NCBI GenBank assembly: GCA_039583875.1
Contig: CM077147.1
Location: forward strand, 114,572,440-114,636,439
Length of the DNA stretch: 64,000 nucleotides
Reading direction: 5' to 3'
From: Platanthera guangdongensis
Lineage: Eukaryota > Streptophyta > Magnoliopsida > Asparagales > Orchidaceae
In this document: in pieces, positions 1-9,777 of the stretch
Layout of the letters: the number at the start of each line of letters is the position of its first letter
Position numbering within the stretch: the stretch's first letter is position 1
The notes under the pieces: model-generated
Seen by the model: only the letters and a program-made list of their open reading frames with translations
What the model was told of the DNA's origin: nothing
Database searches by the model: none
Translations under genes and position numbers: made by a program

Positions 1-1471
1 CATTAGAAATCCGCTTTGCTAGTGGATTAGGCATTGTTATTGAAGCTGTAGTTGCGACAATTAGTCTGACTCTGTGATATTGCATAACGAGCCTTAAGGA
101 TTTTGTAAAAATCCGTTAACGGCAAGATGTCATTTGTGATGATGTTTTCTCCCTCTTTCATGTGAGTACGTGTGACCAGAACCGGATCAGGTGGAAATTA
201 GAGTACATGCGGCGGCACGGGGATGGTTCGGTATGAATGGTGGTTTAGGGTGGGAAAAGGATGGGATTGTGATGTGCTAAGGCGTGGTTTGTCTCTGCGG
301 TCGGCTGTCTAGCCCGTTATGTTGCAAAGTCATGTGTGGAGGGTGTCCCAGCGAGACAAATCACCTTCTATGGAACTTACGAGAACACTAAGCATTGGAC
401 AAGCCCGGAAGATCCCAGCTGGGTCTTGATGGGTCTCGCTGGGTCTCCTTCGGTGGACTTGGTCACGATAATGGAGCTGGGCCTGGGTCGACGCAAATAG
501 GTGGGGTCTAGCAAGGGTTCTTTGCATGAGTTTGTTTGTGTGGCGGAATCTGATGTGAGAAGTCAGAGCTTGTAGACAAGCCTGAATGATCCCAGAGGGT
601 CCTGCTGGGTCTTCTTCGGTGGACTTGGTCCTGATATTGGAGCAGGCCTGGGTCGTCGCGAATGGGTGGGGCCTAGGCAAGCATTCTGTGTGGTGGCTTG
701 AATGTTGTTTGGGGGAAATTGGAAGTACCCTTGTGATTGCAGATTGAAAGCCGATGGGGAAATTGGATGTACCCGATTGATGATGTGTTAGAATCATACG
801 CTTTAGGGTGCCCTGGGTGATGCCCAGGTTTGCATACATGTTGCATTGTAGGATCCCTTTTATTATATGCTCAACATAGAAACATGCTTGTTGTATGAGA
901 CATCCAAACCTGTTTTACTACTTTAAATGTGCTTGTATTTTTGCATGCGAACTGCTGACCTACAGGGTAATGGAGTGCCCCGGGGCCCGCTAGGGATGGC
1001 TGGGCGGAGATGTGTTGCTTACACAGTTGAGGTCAGCCCTTGCTGACCTACGTAACAACCAAATTTTTATAGTGCAAGGATCAAAAGCGGGAGCAAGCTC
1101 ACCGTCCAAAAAGGGATAAGCCTCATGAAGTGATTCATTTTATGTTGTACCTCTCTTATGTAGGATGTTATGATTAATGCACACTGTAAAGCGGCTTGCA
1201 TGGTAAGGTAGCATAGGAGTGCTTATGAACTTTGACACTTGATGTTATGGTTGAATTTTGGACTCTCAAATATTGTAAGGCCATAAGGTCGTGTTGATAC
1301 TCATATGTTAGTGGATAACTTCTGGACTTGCTCTTTGGTTTCCTCTGTGTTTAGTATGAGTTTTGAATTGGGTAGTTTATGTCATCTTATAATGCTTAAG
1401 CTGTGGCGTCTGTATGTTGTGGGGCACCAACCAGACCCATATTATACGGTCATTATAGGGGAGGTGTTACA
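1..1471 (+). repeat. Chromovirus (family B) LTR, 3' portion
   Basis: This block is the reverse-complement relative of the split LTR at 29296-29916 plus 40977-42988. Its 3' end at 1471 reads GGGGAGGTGTTACA, mirroring the TGTAACACCTCCCC start at 29296, and the similarity runs back through the region of 841 (tgcaac... in reverse) to the window edge, which matches about 41800. Copia reverse transcriptase sequence begins directly at 1472, so this LTR interrupts element F. The 169-codon open frame on the minus strand (330-839) is an LTR shadow. Whether this is a solo LTR or the 3' LTR of an element lying left of the window cannot be seen. Confidence 0.8.
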
Positions 1472-2006
1472 TTTTCTATCTTCCCCATTTAGAATTTATT
1501 TTCAATGAAGAAGTTAGATAATATCTCATACCATGCTCTAGGGGCTTGCTTTAGTCCATATAGAGCTTTTCTTAGTTTATAAACATAATTAGAATGGTTT
1601 GGAACAACAAACCTGGAGGCTATTCAACATAGACTTCTTCCTTGAAGTCTCCATTCAGGAAGACCGACTTCACATCCATCTAGTAGACTTTGAAACATTG
1701 GTATGCAGCATATATAAGGAATAGTCTGATAGGTTCTAGTCTTGCTACAGGGGTAACGTTTTGATCAAAGTCAATACCTTCTTCTTATATGTACCCCTGA
1801 GCTACCAACCTTTCTTTGTTCTTAACTATATTGTCATTTTCATCAAGTTTATTCCTGAAGATCCACTTGGTTCCAATGACATTATGTCCTTGAGGTCTGG
1901 GAACCAACTTCCAAACCTTACACCTTTTAAATTGGTCCAATTCCTCTTGCATAGCTGCAATCCAGAACTGGACTTTGTTAGCCTCTTCAAATTTCTTAGG
2001 CTCCAC
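1472..2006 (-). pseudogene. Copia element F reverse transcriptase, 5' fragment
   Basis: The minus strand encodes the start of a Ty1/copia reverse transcriptase. The frame entering at 2006 reads [10 protein letters not shown] and then the conserved region around WKLVPRPQGHNVIGTKWIFRNK. Further left, after stop codons, the typical DVKSVFLNG and EEVYVE strings can still be read down to about 1500. It lines up with the better copy in element D (50048-50842). The gene stops at 1471/1472, where the family B LTR cuts in before the YVDD catalytic box, so RNase H and everything downstream is missing. Several in-frame stops make it a clear pseudogene. Confidence 0.85.
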
Positions 2007-2207
2007 TTATGATGGGAAACGGGAGTAAATTGCTGTGTCGAGACATTGGCTCCTTGTCACTACTCCTTGGCTTGCATCACCAATAATCGGATGGACTGGA
2101 TGATCCTTCAAATGTCTTACTGCTGGAGGCAATATTGCTTTATTAGCATGCTCTTCATGATTCAGATCTTTATCCACTACCTATATGCCTTGTGCTTCCT
2201 ATGGAGT

Positions 2208-3073
2208 TCACACACCGTCAACTTTATCTTTAATTGTTGGAGTAGCTTCCTTAAGAGTGAGCTTATCCAACACTAGTTCAGTACCTGCAAAACTAGAATA
2301 AGAGCATGACAACTCATTGTTAATCATATTTAACTCATCAAGTACTACATTAACTGACACCTCTACAACTTGACTTGTCAAGTTATAGATCCAATAAGCC
2401 TTAATATTATTATTGTACCCAATAAAGATCCCATCATAGGACTTTGCAGCAAACTTAGTTATATAGGATCTCCAATTGTTGAGCACAAAGCACTTGCTCC
2501 CAAAGATTCTGAGATATGCAAGATTTGTTTTTCTGCCCTTCAAGGTCTGATAGGGAGTCCTTTGGTGGCTCTTGGTGATAGAAACCCTGTTGAGGACATG
2601 ACAAGGTGTGTTTACAGCCTCAGCATAGAAATATTTTGGGAGAGAGGTATCATTCAATAAGGTTCTACTAGCCTCTATGAGAGTCCTATTCTTCCACTCA
2701 GCAATCCCATTTTGCTGGGGTATTGTTGGAGAGGAAAACTTTTGTTGAATCCTAAGTTCTTCACAAAACTTTGTCATGCATTCAGATTGAAACTCATTCC
2801 CATGGTCACTTCTATTTTTGACCATAGTATTGTCTAGCTCATTCTGTATTTGCTTGACAAATATCTTGAAGACAATATGGGTTTCAAACTTTTCCTTAAA
2901 AAGAAAACCCAAGTAAATCTGGAAAAGTCATCAACAACCACAAAGGTGTAGACTTTCCTACCTAGAGTTTGAACTGGCATTGGACCAAAAAATTCCATAT
3001 GCAAGAGGTATAAACACCTTACAAAATCTTTAGTCTCAATGCTTTTAAGTGAATCTTAGGTCTTCTTGCCCTT
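2208..3073 (-). pseudogene. Copia element F integrase core
   Basis: Ty1/copia integrase catalytic region on the minus strand, colinear with 50876-51859 of element D. Visible landmarks are the second catalytic Asp in the SDHG motif, the Glu region after QQNGIAE (here EWKNRT instead of ERKNRT), and the SKAYRVYN-like segment near the C-terminus. The first catalytic Asp, in LLHLDLFGP of element D, reads LLHMEFFGP here, an Asp to Glu change at about 2990-3000. A frame break near 2912 separates the N-terminal part. The enzyme would join cDNA to host DNA, but this copy is damaged. Confidence 0.85.
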
Positions 3074-3625
3074 TTAACATGCAGAGCAAATTCTCTCCTT
3101 AGTGCATTTTATATTAGGACTATTCCTAACTAACTCTTTGATATAGAGCTTACATATAGTCTTATAATTCAAATGAACTAGCCTCTTGTTCCATTTGACA
3201 CAGTGTGAGGATTTCTCATTTGCAACTAGGCAAATGGAAGAGTCTGAAGTTAGACAAAGAAAATTTAAATAATAAACATTCCCACTCCTACTGCCATTCA
3301 AAATTACCTCTTGGTCACTTGATCTCCTAATATGGCACTTATTCTTGTGGAAAGATATGACATAACCAAGAACACATAATTGGCTTATGCTTATAAGTTT
3401 GTGTTGCAACCCTTCCACATAAGCCACTTTTGTGAAAGTGATTAAGTCATCTGTAACTTTACCATAACCTTTGGTGATCCCTCTATCTGATCCACCAAAT
3501 ATCACCTTGGGTCCATCCTTTACTGGAATGAATTCCTTCAGATTACCTTTTATTCCAGTCATGTGTCTGGAACAACCACTATTTAAGCACCAAATAGGGG
3601 TATGGAAACTTGGACTAACCTGCAA
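3074..3625 (-). pseudogene. Copia element F protease and GAG-pre-integrase domain
   Basis: A 183-codon minus-strand frame. Near the N-terminus is the copia protease signature, normally DSGCSRHMTG. Here the catalytic Asp is Asn (LNSGCSRHMTG). It is followed by the GAG-pre-integrase domain with VAYVEGLQHKLISISQLC and then the HHCC zinc-binding start of integrase (LVHLNYKTI ... CSAC). The order and spacing match element D at 51879-52285. The loss of the catalytic Asp argues that polyprotein processing by this copy is dead. The frame ends at the CSAC zinc ligands, where the integrase core continues in another frame. Confidence 0.85.
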
Positions 3626-5260
3626 AATATATTTATTTTACATTAGGACCCCAATATCTATTGGGTCCTTGGTGCATGTTAGTCTCAAAATGGACATGTC
3701 TACCAATAGATTTTCTAGCTGGTAGACTAACTTTAACTCTGCATACACTCGGGTTGTGCCAGCAATCAATGGAATAGTGGTCTATCTTACCACAGCACCA
3801 GTACTCATGAAGGTTATACCTTCTTTTCTGAGCTGGCCTGCTGGCAGTGTTGATAACAACTCTCTGTTTAGAAGGTGCAGCAGCAGTCCTATTTTTTGTT
3901 TCCCAGCCCCAGTTTAACTATAGGTGGGTTTGGCAGTAGAAGTGCTTGGGATATCTTGAGCCCAACCAGCAACTGCATTCTTTTCAGAAAGCATACTCAT
4001 GATGGACTCTGAGATGCCCAAGTTTGGTATATTGACAAACTTGACCTTGGTCTTTGAATGGGTTGGAATATACTGACAATAGGCTACAACTTTACCTTTA
4101 AGTGTGGGGCTGGTGTACAAAAAACAAATGGTCCAGAAGGGCTATTTGACATTCCTCATGGGGAGCCTTAAAGGAACTTGCCCATCTTCTATATCTTCCA
4201 CGCTAGTGGAAACCACCTTTATTCTCATTAGTGGGCCTACCATTCATCTAACGACCATGTATGCTCTAATGGTCATGCATTTTAGAGGGTAGCACCACTC
4301 TCTAGAAAGGAATAGGAGGCTTGGAGGCTAGTGGCTGCACTAGTGATTTTCCCTTTCCTTTGGAATTGGAAAATCTTGTGCTTCGTTTGAAACCCAACTC
4401 ATTCCTACTCTTTTGGAGGAGAAGGAGTCTATCAAAGGCAGCACAGAACTTATCTTTGAAAAACTAGTCGCTATATCATTCTCCTTTTGGACTTTTCCAT
4501 CATGATTCCTGATATGGTCATTATTGAAGGTTATGGTGCCCATCTGAATGACAGTAATGTTCTTCAGCTTGCTAACCACCCTAATTTTCTATTCCAGTAG
4601 GGTTGCTATCTCATAGTGCTGGGAAGCAGCAAGCTTTAAAGATGCAATTTTTTGAGCTTGATGTTTATTCAGCTGCTTACATCTTCTAAATGCTTCCAAA
4701 AGTCCACCATATTTATCAATCACTTGATTGATGTATTTCTAGAATTCAAAACCATCTTCATCTCTTGATGGAGAAGCACTTGAATCTTAAATAGTCATGT
4801 AATTAGACTTAGATAAAGAGCTGGATGAAGAGTGTACCTTAGATGATCCAGGCTGACTCTGGCCAGATTTCTCATCTAGTCTTGCCATCATCCCAATATA
4901 GGCTTCATCATCCTCATTTGATTATGATGAGGAAGAATTAGTCAATCTTTTCTCCCTCTTAGCAATGAAGGACTTCTCCTTCTTGATTCTCTTGTGGTGA
5001 TGATTCTTCTCACCTGCCTCCTTCTTCTCAGGTCATTCAGCCACAGCATGACCTGGCTTGCTGCAGTAAAAATATATAATCTTAGTAGAAACATGTGTAC
5101 CAGGTTTTGGGTCATACCTGCCCTCCTTGGAGGGTTTCTTCTTATTTTTATAATAGTCCTCCTTATATTTAAAGGAAGAGGTAGGTTTGCTCCTCCACCC
5201 CTTCTTCTTCATCATCTTCAGAAACTTTCTTGAGAAAGCAACAAACTCCTCATCAGACAT
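3626..5260 (-). pseudogene. Copia element F gag C-terminal region with zinc knuckle
   Basis: Broken minus-strand gag sequence. The segment at 4340-4579 (KNITVIQMGTITF, then VLPLIDSF) matches the coiled-coil-like region of element D gag at 52582-53124. At 5033-5260 a basic stretch leads to YFYCSKPGHAVAE, the remains of a CCHC zinc knuckle that binds genomic RNA in intact copia gag proteins. Between these the frame changes several times and contains stops. Nothing else is visible in this stretch. Confidence 0.7.
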
Positions 5261-5434
5261 AAAACAGCCTGATTTCTCTTGATTGGAACTTTATAACTCA
5301 GCTGGCCTTCTAGGGGGAGAAGGATACTTCTCCATGATCCTCTTGGAGTTATCAACCTTGAAGGCCACAACAGATTCTTTGGCCTGGGCTTTGCTAGTCT
5401 TTTATTCCTCCTTCCTCATTGTCAGCAGCATCTA

Positions 5435-6073
5435 TTATGACAATAGCTTACCAAATAGTGTAGATGGTGAAGTATCTGCCAGCTTAAACACTTCTCTAAT
5501 AACACATATCTTTGTATCCCAGTCTCTAATAAGAGACCTAAGAAACTTATCATTCAGCGCATAGTTGCTAAACACCTGGCCATAGGTCCTTAGTTCAGTA
5601 ACTATTCTGAAAAACCTCTCATAGCAGCTAAATATGGTCTCCCTCATGATCTGTCTGAAAGCTTGATACTCTTGATTGAGCATTGACTTTCTATCACCTC
5701 TAACTTCCTCAGTACCTTCCATGTACACTACCAAGGTGTCCCACATTTCCTTTCAGGTCTTGCAGTGCACCAGGTTTTTAAAGGTAGAGTCATCTATGGC
5801 ACTTACTGTAATATTTTGTGCCATCTTATCTATAGTAGCAAGCATGACGCCATCCTTAGTCATTTTTGTATACTTCTTTGTAATATGAATGTTGGCATCA
5901 AGGATAGATATCTTCATAAGGATAAAGGGTCCTTATTGAACTATTATGTAGATCCTAGGATCAGATGCCTCCATGAATAATCTGCGTCTTTCCTTCCATA
6001 TGCCAAAAGTCTCCTTCCTACAGAGAGGAAGTTTCAGGGATCCTAGCTCTTTGTGATTCTCTCCTGAACCCAT
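5435..6073 (-). pseudogene. Copia element F gag N-terminal region (UBN2 type)
   Basis: Start of the F gag gene. The likely initiator ATG lies at 6071-6073 (MGSGENHKELGSLKLPLCRK), the same position relative to the primer site as in element D (ATG at 54332-54334). The frame at 5435-5746 contains the UBN2 capsid-like region, with MWDTLVVYMEGTEEVRGDRK and LNDKFLRSLIRDWDTKI. Between 5746 and 6073 the frame is interrupted. Capsid proteins of this type assemble the virus-like particle. The gene is decayed and I expect no functional product. Confidence 0.8.
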
Positions 6074-6133
6074 CTGAGCTAACTATCAACTACCCTGGAG
6101 ATCAACTCAGACTATTAAGCCTTTCTTGAGCAA

Positions 6134-6149
6134 CTTCCCTCTGATACCA
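6134..6149 (-). promoter_or_regulatory. Primer binding site of element F
   Basis: On the minus strand this reads TGGTATCAGAGGGAAG. The first 11 bases match the 3' end of initiator tRNA-Met, the usual primer for copia elements. It lies two bases from the LTR boundary at 6152, as in element D. Confidence 0.8.
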
Positions 6150-6151
6150 CT

Positions 6152-6598
6152 TAAAAGTCTTTAAATCCATGGGTAGCTAATCACGTAGATGGGGATGAAT
6201 AGGTTATAACAGTCTTTTTAATTTCTTTGAAATCTTTAACTAATTTAAGCCCTGTTGTGTTTTCTTAGTTATGCATTCAAGATAGTAAAACACAGCACAC
6301 CAGATATTTATAGTGGTTCCCCAATATATGGGCACATCCATTGTCCCTCACCACCTTTCTAACAGTATGTTAGACAAGGCACTTCTCCAAAAACTTTGGC
6401 TCCTCAAATTTTAAAGCACGATCCCACTGGATCACTCAGTCTCCACCGAGACTTACAACACGGGCACTAAGACCACCACACAGTAATCACCTGATCACCT
6501 AACACAGGTAAAAATGCCCTCAATAGGGCTAGGAGATCAGCCCTACATAGATCCAACACAGGATCCTCACACAACCTTTATAATTTAAGACTTACAAT
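6152..6598 (-). repeat. Element F 5' LTR, downstream part (R-U5)
   Basis: This is the part of the F LTR next to the primer site. It resembles the corresponding part of the D LTR (for example atagtggttccccaatatatgg, compare 43529). The terminal TG has become TA on the plus strand. Element E is inserted after 6598, and the LTR resumes at 14463. The 5-bp flanks of E are acaat (6594-6598) and acaac (14463-14467), a target-site duplication with one mismatch. Confidence 0.85.
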
Positions 6599-6915
6599 TG
6601 ATGAGTCCACATTTTACACTGATTTTTGGACTCATCTGGGCTAGTTTTATCACCTTAGCACTACACTTGAGAGCCTTTATTGCTTATTTGTGTTTATGTA
6701 CCTATTTCACGCTTTAGTGCACTGTAGGCCCGCTTCTGTGTGCTTTCTGTGTTTCCATTTTGTTGTTATTCTTTAGCTCTATCTCGGGGATGTGGTGTGC
6801 ACATTCTGGTGGCCTTTCTGCCCCTTCTACTGGTACAGTGGTCGTGTGCATGCTCCGGAACTGTTCGGGAGACTTCGACGATGCAGGAATACTGCGCACG
6901 ACCACTGGACTTACT

Positions 6916-7139
6916 GCCCACGACCACTGGTCGTGCGCCACTGTTCGTGCACATTACACCCCCGTTTTCATAACCCTGTATCGGTAATCGCACGAGCACT
7001 GGCCATAGTGCGCATGACCACTAGTCGTGCGCCACTGCTCGTGCGCTTTTATGTTGATGCTTCTTGTCCAGGTTGCAGGTTTATTTGGAAAAGCCGCACG
7101 ATCATCGACCTACAGTGCGCACGACCACTGGTCGTGCGC
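6916..7139. repeat. U3 palindrome cluster, element E 5' LTR
   Basis: Three 23-bp palindromes with 11-bp arms GCGCACGACCA and TGGTCGTGCGC around one central base, at 6916-6938 (one mismatch), 7010-7032 (two mismatches) and 7117-7139 (perfect). Half-sites lie at about 6894-6908 and 6943-6950. The 3' LTR has the same cluster at 13382-13404 (perfect), 13476-13498 (one mismatch) and 13583-13605 (perfect). Confidence 0.95.
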
Positions 7140-7172
7140 CACTGATGGTGTGCACTGCTTCTGCTGCCTCCG

Positions 7173-7179
7173 TATAAAA
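7173..7179 (+). promoter_or_regulatory. TATA box of element E 5' LTR
   Basis: TATAAAAGG in the context cctccgTATAAAAGGccc, 33 bp after the last U3 palindrome. The same box is at 13639-13645 in the 3' LTR. It is the best candidate for the LTR core promoter, which would put transcription start about 30 bp further on. Confidence 0.75.
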
Positions 7180-8043
7180 GGCCCTGCTCCGCGTTTTAGG
7201 TCAACGCCTGCCATTTGCTGCGATCGGAGAGTGCGCGGGAATCGCCTTTTCACCTCTCCAGCTGCTCCATCACTTCCACCTTCGTCGGGAAGCCATTTCC
7301 AGCTACTACGAAGCTTTTCAACACTCCGGCGAAGCCCTCGGCCATTGATGACTTCAACTCCAAGCTTTCCTGCAGAGTTGGTGAAGTAGATAACCTAGAG
7401 AACGGACTTAAAGGCCTTCAAGGTGACAGATCGTTGGTACCGGAAGCCTCCTTGGACTGAGCCCGGAAGCGGATTAACAACTCGCTACTCCGGCCACGAC
7501 CCGCGGTGGATCTTCATTCTCTTTTGGTTTACTCCTCTTCCCCTTCCTCTATGTTATGAATGTTTTGAGCAGTGTAACGAACATTTCCATCCCTGAACAT
7601 CAAGTTTACTTTCTAGTTAATGGAATGTTAGTTTCTTCTTATGCTTGTGAGTTCTGTCTGTAAATGCACCTCGCTCACCCCACATCCACTTCATTCCTGT
7701 GCCTTGTCCGATTGCAATCCACACAAGAACGCTGCAATCCATTAGCTTCCCTTCCACTCGCCCAACTGAAGTTCGGCATAGCGGCCGACAAACCCACTTC
7801 ACCTTGCGAAGCGGTATCGTCGACCCACATAGCTTTTACTAGTTCAGTAGATCAAACATCCACAATCTCCCTACTTCGCTATTTCCTTTTTGTTCTATTT
7901 TTAACTCTCATAACGATATTCTCGGTACTGTTGCCGTTCTACGCTAATTGCATTCCTCAAGAGACCGACACTTGGGGACTTACTCCCAAAACTTTATTAC
8001 TTGTGCGACCGGTGCGCTTGCTGAATTACACACATCAAGTTTT

Positions 8044-8061
8044 TGGCGTCGTTGCCGGGGA
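8044..8061 (+). promoter_or_regulatory. Primer binding site of element E (tRNA-Asp)
   Basis: TGGCGTCGTTGCCGGGGA, six bases after the LTR end. It differs by one base from the complement of the 3' end of plant tRNA-Asp (TGGCGCCGTTGCCGGGGA), the primer used by Athila and some Tat elements. Confidence 0.88.
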
Positions 8062-8228
8062 ATGCAACTGTAGAGCGACTCCAGATGACTGAGAATTTCG
8101 TTATACGAGTTGTTTTGTTGTTGTTGATCTCTTTTCTCTTGTGTTGTTATTCCGTCAGATCGAAGTGTTAGTTTTATTCGCAGAATCTTTGCCAAGTACT
8201 TGTATCCCTGATATTTAAAGTCGCTGCA

Positions 8229-9338
8229 ATGTGGGACAATTTCAATATCAATTGTCGTCATTGTGGAGACATCTCTCATGTTAGCGACAGATGCCCTCAG
8301 AAGTATAGTAGCCAGGAAATTCTTGAATCGACATATCGTCGACATAAGCCGGTTAGCTACCGACCTGCGGAGCCATTGCCGCACTACTTTTATTCAGCTT
8401 CAGCACCAGTTGCACCGCCGAAGCCGGCTAAGCAGTGCCTTTTTTGTCGAAGCTGGGATCATGCATTGAAGGAGTGCACCGCGTACCTAGCTGAGCTAGC
8501 GGTGGATGACGAGCCGGATTTTCGGATTGTCTCCACTTCACCCTTGGGCAACATCCCTTCTGTATCGGGGTATGTGCCATTTCCATCTCTATGTTTTGGA
8601 GAAGACATCCCAGGTATGTGCACCAATACATATGCTTATCCCCATTCCGACACTGCTATTTATACTCCCGAAGTGCCTACTTCAACTAGCATAGAATCTT
8701 TTAGTTGTGAAGAGCCAGCGCTCAACGTCCTACCAAGCTTCATGTCTTCACCTTCCTCTTTGCATAGCATTCTTTCTTCTTCTGACAGAGCTGTTGAGAT
8801 TGAATTGCAGGTGGAAATTAGCATTTCCCGCGTTCTGTTAGATCCAGTCGAGGAGGACGACTCCTTGGCAGAGGTTTTGACCTCCATCCCATGTGAGGAT
8901 GCCCGAGGCATGGACGAGGCAGATGCAGCTTCAGAACATTCCTGCACTAGCTTAGACAGCTGTTTGGAAGCATCCACAATTCTGCCGATGGGGGATGACT
9001 CCGGGATCATCCCCAAGATCGAGGTCCATTTATGTTACTCTTCTAGTTTATTTCTTGACCCTGCTCTCGTGTCTACTCCCATGCAGGACCACAATGTGGA
9101 ATTTGTCCAATCAGTACAAGGACCTATAATGCGGCATCAGACTTATTGTAACCAGATGCAGATGGAGTTGGAGCCGATGAGCTTCCCAAGTGACTTTCTG
9201 CCCATGCCTGAAACTTCCGATAGGTATACGTATACCGGTATTGGGGCTTCTGTTCTATCTCCGTTCCGGTACCCACTACCGCAGCGTGACCATGAACCTC
9301 TACCTGAGAATTTCCAGTTTCATTCGCCCATCAGTTAG
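8229..9338 (+). CDS. Element E ORF1: 369-residue protein with two CCHC zinc knuckles
   Basis: An uninterrupted frame starting 167 bp after the primer site. Two perfect CX2CX4HX4C knuckles are visible, C9-C12-H17-C22 and C70-C73-H78-C83. This motif binds RNA in retroelement gag proteins. The rest is Ser/Pro/Glu-rich and acidic. I see no capsid domain, no protease and no membrane segment. Gag normally has the capsid first and the knuckle last, so an N-terminal double knuckle alone is unusual. It occupies the gag position of a non-autonomous Athila-like element, so an RNA-packaging role is a guess. It may start further upstream: the leader from 8062 was not resolved. It is one of the few undamaged frames in the window. 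Confidence 0.75.
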   Translation: MWDNFNINCRHCGDISHVSDRCPQKYSSQEILESTYRRHKPVSYRPAEPLPHYFYSASAPVAPPKPAKQCLFCRSWDHALKECTAYLAELAVDDEPDFRIVSTSPLGNIPSVSGYVPFPSLCFGEDIPGMCTNTYAYPHSDTAIYTPEVPTSTSIESFSCEEPALNVLPSFMSSPSSLHSILSSSDRAVEIELQVEISISRVLLDPVEEDDSLAEVLTSIPCEDARGMDEADAASEHSCTSLDSCLEASTILPMGDDSGIIPKIEVHLCYSSSLFLDPALVSTPMQDHNVEFVQSVQGPIMRHQTYCNQMQMELEPMSFPSDFLPMPETSDRYTYTGIGASVLSPFRYPLPQRDHEPLPENFQFHSPIS

Positions 9339-9777
9339 GAGATGCTCAGATTTTGAATAAGTCCTGTTGGGAGACAATAAACCCAACAGTTATTTAGGAT
9401 AGTCTTTCTTTTGTTACATTTTTTTGTTTGTATTTCATTATGTGGGTGTGGTAACCCAGCTGTGTGTTGAGCTCTCTGTGCACCACGTGGTCAGCAGCGT
9501 GAAATAGACTGGAAACTCAGGCGTGTGAAAAATTTCACTGCGCACGACCACTGGTCGTGTGCACTACTTATAATCGCACGACCACTGGTCGTGCGCATGC
9601 CCGGTTTCTTTTTATTTTCCAGCCGCTGTCCACTGTGCATGCAGCCTAATCTCCCGCTTGGTCCGCTGCGCGTGCGTTGTCGGCGCTCATCTTCTTCCGA
9701 TTCCTCCCCGGTGGTTTGTCTCTCTCTCCTCCGGTAGGATCCCTCAACTTCATATCTCCCTTCCTTACTTTGTTGTA
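9339..9777. promoter_or_regulatory. Spacer between E ORF1 and ORF2 with two U3-type palindromes
   Basis: No gene is visible here. Two copies of the U3 palindrome lie at 9540-9562 (one mismatch) and 9575-9595 (10-bp perfect arms). They are 183-238 bp upstream of the ORF2 start at 9778. A weak TATA-like string (cttataatc) lies between them at about 9567-9575. I see no strong TATA box after them. The placement suggests an internal promoter for ORF2. Confidence 0.55.

Larger units (their letters stand above)
6599..8037 (+). repeat. Element E 5' LTR
   Basis: 1439 bp, beginning TGATGAGTCC and ending ACACATCA. It is about 40 bp longer than the 3' LTR. The extra sequence lies just before the end (about 7987-8030), where the 3' copy goes straight from ggggatttact to ctacacgcatca. 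U3 holds a cluster of palindromes (6916-7139) directly upstream of a TATA box. The frames across this LTR also seen at the 3' LTR are shadows. Confidence 0.92.

Noticed and set aside
330..839. 169-codon minus-strand frame as a gene
   Set aside because: It lies wholly inside an LTR whose homologue at 40977-41500 does not keep the frame.
8044..8061. tRNA-Asp gene fragment
   Set aside because: Only the 18 bases complementary to the tRNA 3' end are present, right after an LTR, so it is a primer site. The same holds for 38939-38956.
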